Positions 22,726 to 34,197 of a stretch of 64,000 nt of DNA are shown piece after piece. The notes under the pieces are model-generated. The model was not told where the DNA came from. It saw nothing but the letters and a program-made list of their open reading frames with translations, and did no database searches. The stretch spans positions 81,913,742-81,977,741 of the forward strand of contig NC_133647.1 in assembly GCF_009905375.1 (NCBI RefSeq). The letters run 5' to 3'. The stretch comes from Apium graveolens (taxonomy: Eukaryota > Streptophyta > Magnoliopsida > Apiales > Apiaceae). Every line of letters starts with the position of its first letter. Positions within the stretch are counted from its first letter, which is position 1. A program made the position numbers and the translations under genes.

Positions 22726-25700
22726 TGTAACACCCCCAAATCCGGGGTCGGGGATCCGGGTTGTCACGAGTTCCATTTCCCTTAATATCACCCAATCTTA
22801 ATACACAATCAACTACTCTGTACTGTGACCCCACAATAAACACACACACCACAAGTTATAGTCTCAGAGATGAATATCCAAAAATAATCACAAGTCATTT
22901 TATTCCACAATTATATGTCAATACACCTTAAAAAGGTTTCTGAATAAATTTACATTTCTTTGCCATTATTACAATTCATAAATATACATAATCTGGTACG
23001 TCAAAAGTTGAAAGCCTAGCCTATTGGTAATTTATACCTCAGCTACAGCGGCCTCAACGCTTCCCGAAAGCTGCGGAACGTTTCCTATCCGCTTGCAAAT
23101 TGGGAGCTTGGTCCTGTTCATCTTGTCTATCTGATGTTGTGTGATGAAAGAAGAAAGCAAGGGTGAGCAGCAAGCCCACCAAAATAATATGTATAATGAT
23201 TAACAATATATGAGCCTTCTCATAGTACTCATGAAAATCTTGGTCAAAAGAAATGAACCAAGTTTGATATCTTAATGCGATGAAGTCACAAAATATTCAG
23301 TATATATATATACATATATACTTTTCAAAATATTGGAAGTCCTCTTCCATGCATAATACACACAGAGTTCCAGTGTATAACTGTATAAAAATATCGTTGC
23401 AAGGTGATCTCATATATCTAACCTTGTCTCAACGTTTTTCTGAAAATCTTTGTCATGCATAAGATAATCATTTACTAGATATAAGTTTAAAAGATGAAGT
23501 TACAAGATACTCCAATATACTTATATCTTTTCCAAATACTACTTGAACTACCACCGTTCAAGTTATAATTAGTTTCAAAAGTTCATCACACTGATGAGAC
23601 TACAACATAAGACTTGAATAGATTCAATCTTTGAAATATATTTTGAAGGAAATGAAGTTATGATATACTTCAATAAGTCCTGATATATATATACACCTAT
23701 ATATATACATACGTTTCCTGAAAACCTCTGTCATGTAAAGTATGAACAGAATTGCAATATCCAATAAATTTGGAAAGGAAAGAATTTTTGGCATAAACCT
23801 GATATCTTGCTGATCAGGCAAAGATACCAATAAGTAACCTTTTCTACTAGTAGATGGACGAATTCCCCACTGGTCATCACCCTGGTCGTAATAGGACCTT
23901 ATGCTGGACTGCCACTCAGCCACTTATGCATTTGATGGACTCCCACTGAGCCACTTACACTATCATGGACGCCCACTGAGCCCATGTTGCTTATGCCGAC
24001 TCGATAGATGGACTTACTTCCCGAACGTTGGGTAAGTAATCAATTCATTTACCAAAACTGCAACCTTATTGCGAATATAAAATACACCATAGAGCCGGAT
24101 CCCTCAGGTTTTGAGCGAGTATTTAAATCCCCTTTTTAAAAGGAAGATCTTAAATATAAAAATGAGTTTTGGGATCCGCTCTAACTTTAAAAATCATTTT
24201 GAAGACTCGAAAACATTTTTAAGAATGTTTGGAGTACTGCTGATTTATTAAAATAAATCAGTCCCGATATATTAGAAAATATCTGAATATTATTATTTAA
24301 ATAATATTCTCATAAAGATAATCCTTATAAAAATAATCGAAGTAGAAGTTTTAAAACTTATACTTGAAATGGATATTAAATAACCAAAGATATACTTATA
24401 TGAAAGTACTATTTTTATTTGAATAATCGAAGATAAATTTGATTATTGACACCTTATTCTTTAATAAAATAAAGAATATATTTCAGTAATAAGCGGAGTC
24501 ATAATACCTCGAATGAATATTATAAATAATATTCATTAAATAAAATAAAGGAGTCATACATCCTCAAATGAATATTCAAATAATATTCAATTAATAAAAT
24601 AAAAGGAGTCATAAGCCCTCGAATGAATATTCGAAATAATATTCAATAATAAAATAAAGGAGTCATAAGTCCTCGGATGAATATTCGAAATAATATTCAA
24701 TAATAAAATAAAGTTATCGAATAAACCTTATTCGATTAATAGTTCTGAAAACTATAACCATATATATATATATAAATATATATATATATAAAATCTACTC
24801 GGGATCCTCGACTCCCGGTTTTAGAAAATGTTTTCACCTTTGGGTCCCTATACTAAGGGTATATGCAAATTACTGTTATTCTCTAGCATAGGTATTATCA
24901 ACTGAACCAACAGATATATTTGGCAAGAATACGAAACAGGCATGCATATATATATACCATATCAGCATGCTTCAATATATCACAACATTTGCTAATTAAC
25001 CAACATGCATCTATCGCAAGATAATGCATATACATATATACATCACAACAACAGTATAACGGATAGAAAACTTGCCTGAGCGACTGGGGGTTACAAATGG
25101 CTCGGGACGAGTCTGGTAACCTATAAGCAACAAGTAAGTTGGAATTAAACCAAAGTCACTTGCAAATCTATACTCTAACCAACTCAGACTCTAACGCTCG
25201 TTTTGCGCTTACTGATTCTCTTAAGTCACTCGAGTACCCTCGGCTCCACCATTTTTATATAATTTAACCATTACAAGTTTTAAGGCGATTCCTTCACGAG
25301 TGTCTTACCAACTGCCTAACACTCTTACCATAATTGTTTCATACACTAATTAACCCTTTTTGGTCTTTAACCTATGTTTCAAAGTAAGGCGAGGGGAAAA
25401 GTTTCATTCGCGAAACGCCGTTACTTAAAACGGTCGTTTCTCCTAAACCGTACATTGGAATCAAACGAACTACATATCAAAACGAAGCTCGTAACATGAA
25501 CTATCTAAACATGGCAATGGTCAAAACCTAGCAGTGAGTTCTCGGGTCCTAATGTTATGAACAAAAGCAGTCTAAAGTAAATCGGACATTACGACGGCTA
25601 TGTTTACGCGATTTCCCAAATTTAAACCAATTCAAAACAACCACAATTCAACCACAAATAATTCATACAACCAACATCCATCCATACCATACTACAACAG

Positions 25701-26921
25701 CCCCAACAATTCAATATTTCCAATTCATACTTATTTCTCAATTATGAACTAAGAGTTTACTTAAGTTCATTAACTAATAACCAAGATTTCCAACTCCAAA
25801 AATATCACAAAATCAACCAATCTCTAAACACACAATAATCATGCCTCTCACCAACTAAACTACTCATAACAAGCTCTAAACATGATTACACACCCATTAC
25901 ACTAACCCATCATCTAAACATTAGGAAATCTAAACAACAAAACTTAAAACTAAGACCATGAAGAGTTATACCTTCCTTGAAGCTTTTAATCCATGAAAGG
26001 TCCTTGGAATGCCCATGGAAGCCTTAATCTAACCTCCTACAAGCTTGTTCTTTCAAAGAAATCAAGAACACAAAAATTAATTTCAAGAAAGTACTATTCA
26101 CCATCTTCTTGAATGATTTATAGGAAATTCTAGGAAAGGATTTTGAAGGTAAGATTTCTAGGAAGTATGTAACTTAACTAGGAGAAGCTAGGATAATTAC
26201 CTTGTAAAATAGCAAGTGGAGGAGCTTGGACTTCCCAATTCTTAAGAAAGAATCCGAGAGCTTCATGAAGAAATGGAGGGTTTGGTGTTTTGTGATTTGT
26301 TTTGCTTGGTTGCTAGGTTTTTTGTTTTGTTTTAGGTCAATTACCCATTTACCCTTGATTTTGTGTGGTTAATATTCCACCACATTTCCTTCCCTCTTAT
26401 GTCATGCTTGCATCACTTTGTAATGTCATCACCCCTCCTTTGTCCTCTTTCTATTGGTTGGATGACACCATCCTCTCTAATCCCTTTGATTAACTTCCTA
26501 ATTGTTTGCCTAATGACCGCTGATCTGTTATACGGTTCGCTTAACTTTTGTTTTCGTTTATCGTTTGAGGGATCATACCCGGGATCTTATTACTTAGGTT
26601 ACCTTAACCTTTCTCAATATATTGTATTCCTTTTATGATCCTCTCTTATAATCCTTTAATTTAAATCCTTTTTATCCTGTTACCTTATACTCAATTCTAT
26701 CCGTATCTAGTGGATTTCCGGGAAAATCAAAGTGTTCGGAAATTGGATTCTGACGATCTTTACATACACTTATATACCACATAGAGTACTAATAATATCC
26801 CAGAAGATCAATAACAGAACCCCTACATAGTGTGGCATGAAAAGTTTTCTCATTCAGCATAATCTGCAAAATCACTATTCATAAGGGTTTCAAAAATTTT
26901 CCAAAAATTGGGGTTATTACA
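22726..26921 (-). repeat. Element 3 5' LTR, complete (4196 bp)
   Basis: Begins TGTAACACCCCCAAATCC and ends GGGTTATTACA on the plus strand. Contains a four-unit tandem repeat at 24496-24713 and AT-dinucleotide tracts near 23300, 23690 and 24763-24792. No gene is visible. Confidence 0.88.
24496..24713. repeat. 54-55 bp tandem repeat, four copies, in Element 3 LTR
   Basis: Units start with GAGTCATA at 24496, 24551, 24606 and 24660. Each contains GAATGAATATTC-like and AATAATATTCA segments and ends AAAATAAAG. The last two units are nearly identical and the first is the most diverged. Confidence 0.9.
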
Positions 26922-26922
26922 A

Positions 26923-29355
26923 AGGAAGAATAGAACTCTCATTGAAGCTGCACGTACAATGCTTGAAGAAGCAAAGCTTCCAACCTATTTCTGGGCTGAA
27001 GCTGTGTAGACTGCTTGTTTTACTCAAAATGCAACACTCATTAACAAGCATGGAAAAACACCATATGAGATGGTGAAGAAAAAGAAGCCAAATCTGAAAT
27101 ATTTTCATGTATTTCGATGCAAGTGTTTTGTTCTCAAGACTCATCCTGAACAGCTATCAAAGTTTGATCTAAAAGCTGATGAAGGAATCTTTGTTGGATA
27201 TCCACTTTCCACAAAAGCCTTCAGAGTCTATAATTTGAGAACAAAAGTGGTCATGGAATCTATCAATGTCTCTTTTGATGACAAGAAGATTACTGGTCTT
27301 GAAGATATCATTGACCATGATCAGCTGAGATTTGAAAATGAAGACTCAAATTCTGATACTGAAAATCCTGACAGTCTAAGTCCTGATACTGTAAACTCTG
27401 ATGGATTAAACTCTGATGTTATTGAAACTGTGGTGACTACGTCAAAGGAAGATGCATCTATGCAGGGGGAGCATACTCAAGATCCTACCACATCTCAAGA
27501 AACATCAGAACATGCATCTAGCTCTTCAAGTTCTGATTCGTCAAGTTCTGATAAGCCAAGTTCTGATAGTGCTGAAAATCTAAATACTGAAGAATCCAAC
27601 TCAGAGAGCATAGTTTCAGGGGGAGCATCAGAAAATGAAAATGAAGATAGCATGAATCATGGGGGAGCATCCAGTTCTAGAGAAAACCTTCCATCTGCAA
27701 GGAAGTGGACAAAATCACATACACCTGATTTGATAATTGGAAATCCTGATGCAGGTGTCAGAACTAGAACAGGTACTTCAAATGAATGTCTTTACAATTC
27801 TTTTCTCTCTCAAACTGAGCCAAAGAAAGTGGAATAAGCTCTTCAAGATGCTGATTGGGTGCAAGCAATGCAGGAAGAGTTGAATGAATTTGAAAGAAAC
27901 AAAGTCTGGACCCTAGTGCCAAGACCAAAGAATAGATCTGTTGTTGGTACGAAGTGGGTATTCAGAAACAAAACTGACAGTGATGGCATAATTACAAGGA
28001 ATAAGGCAAGGCTGGTTGCAAAAGGATCTTCTCAACATGAGGGAATTGATTATGATGAAACATTTGCACCAGTTGCTAGGTTAAAAGCCATAAGGATATT
28101 TTTGGCTTATGTTGCTCACAAAAAGTTTACTGTCTTTCAAATGGATGTGAAAAGTGCTTTTCTCAATGGAGAATTGGAGGAAGAGGTATATGTTGAACAA
28201 CCTCCAGGTTTTGTAGATACCAAACATCCAGATTATGTCTACAGGCTTGATAAAGCACATTATGGACTTAAGCAAGCTCCTAGAGCATGGTATGAGACTT
28301 TAGCTCAGTTTCTTCTGGAAAGTGGATTCAACAGAGGGACAATAGACAAAACACTGTTCTACCTCAACCATGGAAAGGACTTACTTCTGGTCCAGATTTA
28401 TGTTGATGATATCATTTTTGGATCTATAAATGACAAACTTTGCAAGAAGTTTGCCAAACTAATGCAGTCAAGATATCAGATGAGTATGATGGGGGAACTT
28501 AGCTATTTTCTGGGCCTTCAAGTCAAGCAGACTGAGGAAGGCACTTTTATTTGTCAAACCAAGTACACTAGAAACTTGCTGAAGAAATTTGGAATGCAAG
28601 ATTGTTCAAGTGCATCCACTCCAATGGCCACTGCTACAAAGCTGGATAAGGATACCGGTAAATCAGTAGATATTACTGACTACAGAGGTATGATTGGCTC
28701 TCTACTCTATCTAACTGCTAGTAGACCTGATATCATGTATGCTACCTGTCTTTGTGCAAGATTTCAAGCAGATCCAAGAGAACCTCACTTAACAGCTGTA
28801 AAAAGAATCTTTAAGTATCTTAAAGGAACAGCTGCTCTGGGATTATGGTATCCTAGAGAATCAGATTTTAAACTAATAGGTTACTCAGATGCAGATTTTG
28901 CAGGGTGCAAAATTGACAGGAAAATCACAAGTGGAAGCTGCCAATTTCTTGGAGGCAGATTGGTTTTTTGGTACAGCAAGAAACAAAAGTCAATTTCCAC
29001 ATCAACTGCAGAAGCAGCGTATATTGCTGCAGGAAGCTGTTGTGCACAGATTCTTTGGATGAAGAATCAGTTACTGGATTATGGGTTAACATATTTCAAA
29101 ATCCCTATTTACTGTGATAATCAAAGTGCTATTGCTATGACAGGTAATCCAGTTCAACACTCTATGACAAAGCACATCAGCATCAGGTACCACTTCATCA
29201 GGGAACATGTGGATGAAGGTACAGTGGAATTGCATTTTGTTCCCACAGATCAACAACTGGCAGATATCTTCACAAAACCACTGTGTGAAGCTACTTTTAC
29301 AAGATTGGTAAATGAACTTGGAATGGTTTCAGGTTCTTTCTCTAAATCTGCTTAG
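26923..29355 (+). pseudogene. pol: Element 4 pol: integrase C-terminus, reverse transcriptase, RNase H
   Basis: One continuous frame broken by two stops: TAG at 27007-27009 and TAA at 27835-27837 (Element 6 has Glu at the latter site). From the left: integrase RKNRTLIEAARTML, then [21 protein letters not shown] Ser/Asp-rich linker (27330-27650) follows, then reverse transcriptase with [30 protein letters not shown] and the catalytic box YVDD at about 28399-28410. RNase H follows with [24 protein letters not shown] and CDNQSAI. From 27838 to the TAG at 29353 the reverse transcriptase/RNase H block is fully open and retains its catalytic residues. The linker repeats the DNA word AGTTCTGATA. Confidence 0.9.
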
Positions 29356-30703
29356 ACTTGTTCTGTGTTATCAGACTTTATGCTCAGTATTTACAGAATT
29401 AATCTCATTGTATATTCTGTGCTTAATTGATAAATGTCTTTAAGTACTGACTGTTGTCTGATATATGTTTCTAAACTCTGATAAGTGATATGTCTGTTCT
29501 AGTACCTATTCAATCCTATGAGGATAACTGTGCTAGATACTGACCTAGTAGTCTTCAATAAACAAATGATTCCATGTCAGAAGTAATTATTTCAGTGGAA
29601 ATCTTATGACACTAGCAAATTCTGATAATTGAGCTTAGTTAAGTTTACTTTGTATATCTTATTACTAAGTCACAAATTAGAATAATGCTACTCATCTGTT
29701 AAGTTCTGATACTAGTAAAACTGCTGAATTTACTAAGTGCTGATAAACCTCACTTATCAAAAGAAAAAGCAAAAAGATCAAAAAATAAAATCAGGTACTC
29801 CTTTGAGATCTAGAGTAAAAATGTGGAAGGGACGACCCAAGTGCATTGCTGGTATTAAGTAAATATGCATTAGAAAAGCAAATATTTTCTTGGTGACTTT
29901 TCACACTCTATGATTACTGGAGAAATACTCTGATAATAGCATAAATTCTGATAAACAGTCGTGACTCACTTACACTGAGAAGCCACTGTAAAATAGAATT
30001 GCAAAAGATGCATAAAATTAGAACAAAACAGTTGAGGTGGACTCAAGCATGAACTCATTCATCAGTAGGTTTCAGGACATTGACAGCTCTTTAGCAAAAT
30101 TTTAGTTATGCCTTATTTCTAAGATGTACTGAAGTGAATCAGACTTTACTCTTTGTCTGTTATTTAGCTTAATGCACACACTAATCACTCCATCTGAATG
30201 ATGAAAATTTCTGTGGTGGTCTATGTTATTTTAGATAAACAGTCATTGTGTCATTATTGCACAAATTCTGAGGACACGTTCTAGTTACACGATCTGATGA
30301 TTAAGTTCTGACATCTATAACTCAGAACTTGTATGAGGATTTACTAAGATGGGCATTCCTTTTTCGAGTTAAGAAATTATGTTCTGATGACTGTTAAGTT
30401 CTGGTATAGGTCTAAGTTCTGATTTCTCAGTCTAATGTTTTACTTGACTTATCTGTGAATAAAATTTAATAACAGTCTCAGTTAATAATTGAATATGTTG
30501 AAGTGGAAGATTAATAGTCACTATGATTAGGATTAATGGTATTCGTACTTAAACAGTCCACTTTTTCTTGTTTCTTGTGCGTTTTAAACCATGATTCCTC
30601 TTTCCAATGACTGTTATTCTTTTTCAAAGTCTAGGGAGACGAGGTAGAATTAATTCTACCTGTCAGCATTCAATTTCTTTGCGTCTCCTGGCATTCTCTT
30701 GCC
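29356..30703 (+). other. Conserved non-coding spacer after pol (Element 4)
   Basis: About 1.35 kb with no ORF of note, but strongly similar to 50063-51381 of Element 6 read on the other strand, including GGAAGGGACGACCCAAGTGC (29827 here) and GTGACTCAC (29961-29969). Words of the AAGTTCTGATA family occur at 29620, 29704, 29946, 30382 and 30418. Confidence 0.7.
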
Positions 30704-30710
30704 TATATAA
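30704..30710 (+). promoter_or_regulatory. Internal TATA box upstream of small ORF (Element 4)
   Basis: GCCTATATAAGC, 75 bases before an ATG in good context, followed by a C/T/A-rich leader. The same arrangement is kept in Element 6 at 50056-50062. The sequence around it (CTACCTGTCAGCATT) is also conserved. Confidence 0.6.
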
Positions 30711-30784
30711 GCAACCACTTCACATCAGCCTTCCCATCACACTTTTATCACCAAATCACTCTCATTTTTCACTTATCATCACAA

Positions 30785-31027
30785 ATGGCTGAATTTGGCT
30801 GGTTCTACAATTATGGTGATGAGACTGTTCATGTCTTTGTGAATGGAATTCCAACTCCATACCCTATCACCAACATTCCTCACAATCTCTGGATTCAATT
30901 TCCAGAGGTTATCAAACGTGATCTGGTGGCCGTTCGAAGAGAACTTCATCTTCAGCGTCTCCGCCAGCAAGAGCGAATCATCCGACTCGCCATTCTATTT
31001 GTCGAGAGTAGGAAGAAGAAGAAATGA
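30785..31027 (+). CDS. Small 80-aa ORF between pol and accessory gene (Element 4)
   Basis: Family not recognised. The ATG sits in ACAAATGGC, a good plant start context. The N-terminal half is mixed polar and aromatic (FGWFYNYGDETVHVFVNG), the middle has IPTPYP and a short IPHNLW box, and the C-terminal half is strongly basic and helical (RRELHLQRLRQQ), ending in a run of Lys. No signal peptide or membrane segment. The Element 6 counterpart is decayed but keeps an I-P-x-x-I/L-W box. The basic C-terminus would suit nucleic-acid binding or nuclear entry, which is inference only. An AATGAAAA motif at about 31186 may serve 3' end formation. Confidence 0.5.
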   Translation: MAEFGWFYNYGDETVHVFVNGIPTPYPITNIPHNLWIQFPEVIKRDLVAVRRELHLQRLRQQERIIRLAILFVESRKKKK

Positions 31028-31727
31028 TTTAATCTTGTCTTCTTCCTGTTTTTCTTCATCATCAGCTTTGTCAGGCTTCTTAGCTAGGACTAAGGCTGTT
31101 GATGTTAGGATTAGAAGCTTAGGGAAAATCTTGTATAAGTATTGATGTAATTTCCATTTCATAAATGTATTGTCTTGATATATTAATGAAAATTGTTTTT
31201 ACTTCAAGATTTTGTCTCTGAGTTATTTTATCTTGTGTTGATAAATCCTGATTGATATTCTGATGACCATATAACTTTTGTTTTATATTAAGTTCTGATT
31301 CATTTTCAGCACTTACTTATCTAATTTATCTTGGTCATTTTCATGTGATGTATTTTCAGAATATTAATGATGCAGTGAAAAATAATTCAATCAGTGCTAA
31401 CGGTTTAAATTTTGAATCAAAACTGTTTCTCTTTATAAATGGAATGGTTTTTCCTTGAAACTAGGCAACTGGGTAAGTAATGATTCATGTTTTCTCGAGC
31501 CCAGTAACTGTCCGTTATTACTGCATGTCTGACAGGTGTCCAACGGTAACATTTTTGTTCAGAGTATAAGTACAACAGAGAGAAGATTTCTTTAATCTTT
31601 TATTTTCTTTATACTTTATCTCTCTCCTTACTTTTACTCTCCTTCTCTTTCTTTCTCACGTTGGTTTTTCATACAGACATTATCTCAAACACCTAACAGG
31701 CATACTTGAATCTTATTTTTTTTTCAC
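31028..31727 (+). promoter_or_regulatory. Spacer with second TATA-like box and pyrimidine patch (Element 4)
   Basis: TATAAGTA at 31565-31572 is followed by a C/T-rich stretch (31592-31660) and then the accessory ORF at 31728. This resembles a plant core promoter with a Y patch. No ORF of its own. Confidence 0.4.
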
Positions 31728-34197
31728 ATGGCACCAAAGGATTTAATCATTGATGGAACTAAGTTTTTCCCTAACAACTATGCTGCAGTTCTTGATCACA
31801 CTGAAGCTCCATCTGAATTGCACTTTGTGCAAGATCTTCTTGCACATAGTGAGGTTGGGTATGCATTAACACAGCCTGAATTCTTTTCAAGCCAACAAGT
31901 TCTGAGGTTTTGGAGGACTGGACTTTTTGATGATGGTGGTCAACGTGGAACTCCCAGTATTATCTTCCAAGTGGGTGATTCATCCTTTGTAGTCACTCCT
32001 GGTACAGTACGCAGGGCTTTACATCTTCCAGAAGATTATACTTTCTCAATTCCAGAGGACTCAGCCCTTCGGGAGTTAATGGCTGAATTGGGATATGACA
32101 AGAGTCTGACGAAACTTGGACAGTTAAAATGGGCTAATATCAGAAGAGAATGGAGTTTCTTCTTTGATTGCATCACCAAAGCTTTTGGAAACAAATGTTC
32201 GAATTTTGATGCCATTCCCATTATGAGTCAGCACATCGAGTATGCAATTATCAATCAAACTCATTTTGATTTTGCAACTGCTTTAATTGGTTTTATTGGG
32301 GATAGGATGACAGAGGATCGAGATGTTGTTTATTTTGCTAGATTCTGTCAACTTATTTACACTTATTGTACTGATGAACCTCAGTTAGTCAGCACCCAAA
32401 CCCCACATTTTAAGGTTGCAAAACGATACTTTAATGACCTGGTAAATGCTGATACTAAGAAAAAAGTCCTTAGACCATTACAGATTCCTAAGTCTGTAAA
32501 ACAGATCCTGGTAAGTGCTGATCCTGATACTTATAGATCTGTTTACTCTGATGTCCAACCAACTCCAAACACCCAAAATCCATCAACCTCAGTACCTACC
32601 TCTCATTCTACTCAACCTACCCTCAGAACATATCTCAAATCCTATCTCTCCACTTCACAGACTGCTCAACCTTCATCTTCAGCACCTACTATGAAGCCTT
32701 CATCTTCCAAGCCAAAGAGGACAAAGAATGTTCCTCAAACACCTCAAAAGAGAAGGAGGATTTCCTTGAGAGATGACTCTGATTCTGAGGAACCGGTTCC
32801 TGCTAGAGAACCTGTTGTAACTGAAGCTGAGAAAGAAGTTTCTCAGAAGGATTCTGAAATTGGGGGTTCTAGGCTTCTCAAGAGGCTTAGACGAATGATA
32901 GTTCCTGAAACTCCTAAGGAATCCAAATCAACAAGGAAGTACAAGAAACAGAGGGCACAAAGGCCAGTTTCAGATGATGAAGAGGAAGCAGCTAAGGAAG
33001 GGGATCAGGAATCTTTGATCTCACAAGACAAGGATTTTGCTCCAGTCACTTCTTCTCCATCAACTCCATCTCTGGAAGCTGTATCTGACAAGGCTAACTC
33101 ACCATCTGTGTCTCTTGTTGATCCAGGCACAAGTGCTGAAATTGATATTCAGAACCTGGTTGTGCCTAAAATACTTTTCTTAGAAGCTCCAACAACAAAT
33201 AATCCTTTCACAACACCTGTTACTGATGCTGTTCAAACTCCAGAGTTATCAACAACACCTTCTTTGCATCAAGATACTGATGATCAGACTTTAGGTGAGC
33301 ATCAGGATTTGGCTGTTGATCAGAACTTAGTATCAGATCAGCAATTAGAGGATGCTGAAGCCTCCATTGCTACTCACACTGTTGTCTTATCCAAAGATAC
33401 TGATTCTTTAAGTTCTGATGCTGCAAATGCTGGAGATACTGGTGATGCTGCTCCAACTGTAGATGCTGATGAAGCAGGACCTTCAGGACATACTCCTCAA
33501 CAGACTCTTCCTAAGTCTGAACTGGTAGAGAAGTTTGTTACTGGGGCTGCATCAGCACCAGTACCTTGGAGTGAAACTCCCGCAGGTCAGGAGTGGACTA
33601 AGGAATGGAACTCAGTTTCATGTGTTCCAAATGCATTACATCTTGCTGAGCACTTGACTAAAGCTGATGAAATGTTAAATTCTGATGATTTTAAAACCCA
33701 GCTTAGAGTCACTGCATTGAGTACTAAACATCTACAAGGTCTTCATTCAACTACTCATGCAGAGCTACACAAGATTCAGGAGAACTTTATCAAACAAGAA
33801 CAAGTTTGGAAAATTGATAAGAAAAAGTTCTTTCAACCTACCATTGACAGGATTGCTTATATTGAGAAAACTCAAGAGAAACAACAAGCTCAGATTGATG
33901 ACATTCTGACAAATCAAGCTTCTCAGCAATCTCAACTTACTGAAATCCAATCCTCAGTGGAATTACTTATCTCTCTTTTACTACCTGCTGATGCCAAAAA
34001 GGGGGAGAAGGTAATTAAGTCCAAATGCAAAACTAACAAGACACTGCAAGGAAAGGATGATGGAAATGATGATCAAGGATACTCTGGAATGGGTAGCGAT
34101 CATAGTCAAGGTAGAAGGTTTACATCAAGACAAGCTAGTCACAGGACAAGTTCTGATACTGGGAAAAGAATAAGTTCTGCTGCTGGTAAAAGGATAA
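31728..34197 (+). CDS. Accessory ORF of Element 4, 5' part (823 codons before the insertion)
   Basis: Start MAPKDLIIDGTKFF. The N-terminal region (about residues 1-260) is a globular domain with FRFWRTGLFDDGG-like and FVVTPGTVRRALHLPE motifs, found in many plant Sirevirus-associated proteins of unknown function. Next is a Ser/Thr/Pro-rich, basic low-complexity region (about 270-430), an acidic middle, and a helical coiled-coil-like segment (about 690-760: EKQQAQIDDILTNQASQQSQ) ending near DAKKGEK. The gene occupies the position called env-like in Sireviruses, but I see no signal peptide and no transmembrane segment. The frame is interrupted at 34197 by Element 5 and resumes at 47792 in phase. 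No stop occurs before the break. Confidence 0.75.
34193..34197 (+). other. Target site duplication, left copy (gataa)
   Basis: Same five bases at 47787-47791. Five bases is usual for Ty3/gypsy and copia integrases. Confidence 0.95.

Larger units (their letters stand above)
15931..26921 (-). mobile_element. Element 3: Ty3/gypsy element, truncated 3' LTR, scrambled interior
   Basis: Bases 15931-17159 repeat at 25693-26921 with a constant offset of 9762 bases and a divergence of about 1-2 percent by eye. Between them lie a polypurine tract, decayed minus-strand gypsy coding sequence and a methionine-tRNA primer site. The 5' LTR is complete (4196 bp), but only the last 1229 bp of the 3' LTR remain. 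The right flank is the integrase frame of Element 4, so Element 3 is nested in Element 4. Confidence 0.88.

Noticed and set aside
31728..34197. Naming the accessory ORF an envelope (env) gene
   Set aside because: No signal peptide, transmembrane helix, furin-like site or fusion-peptide-like segment can be seen; only the position matches Sirevirus env-like ORFs.
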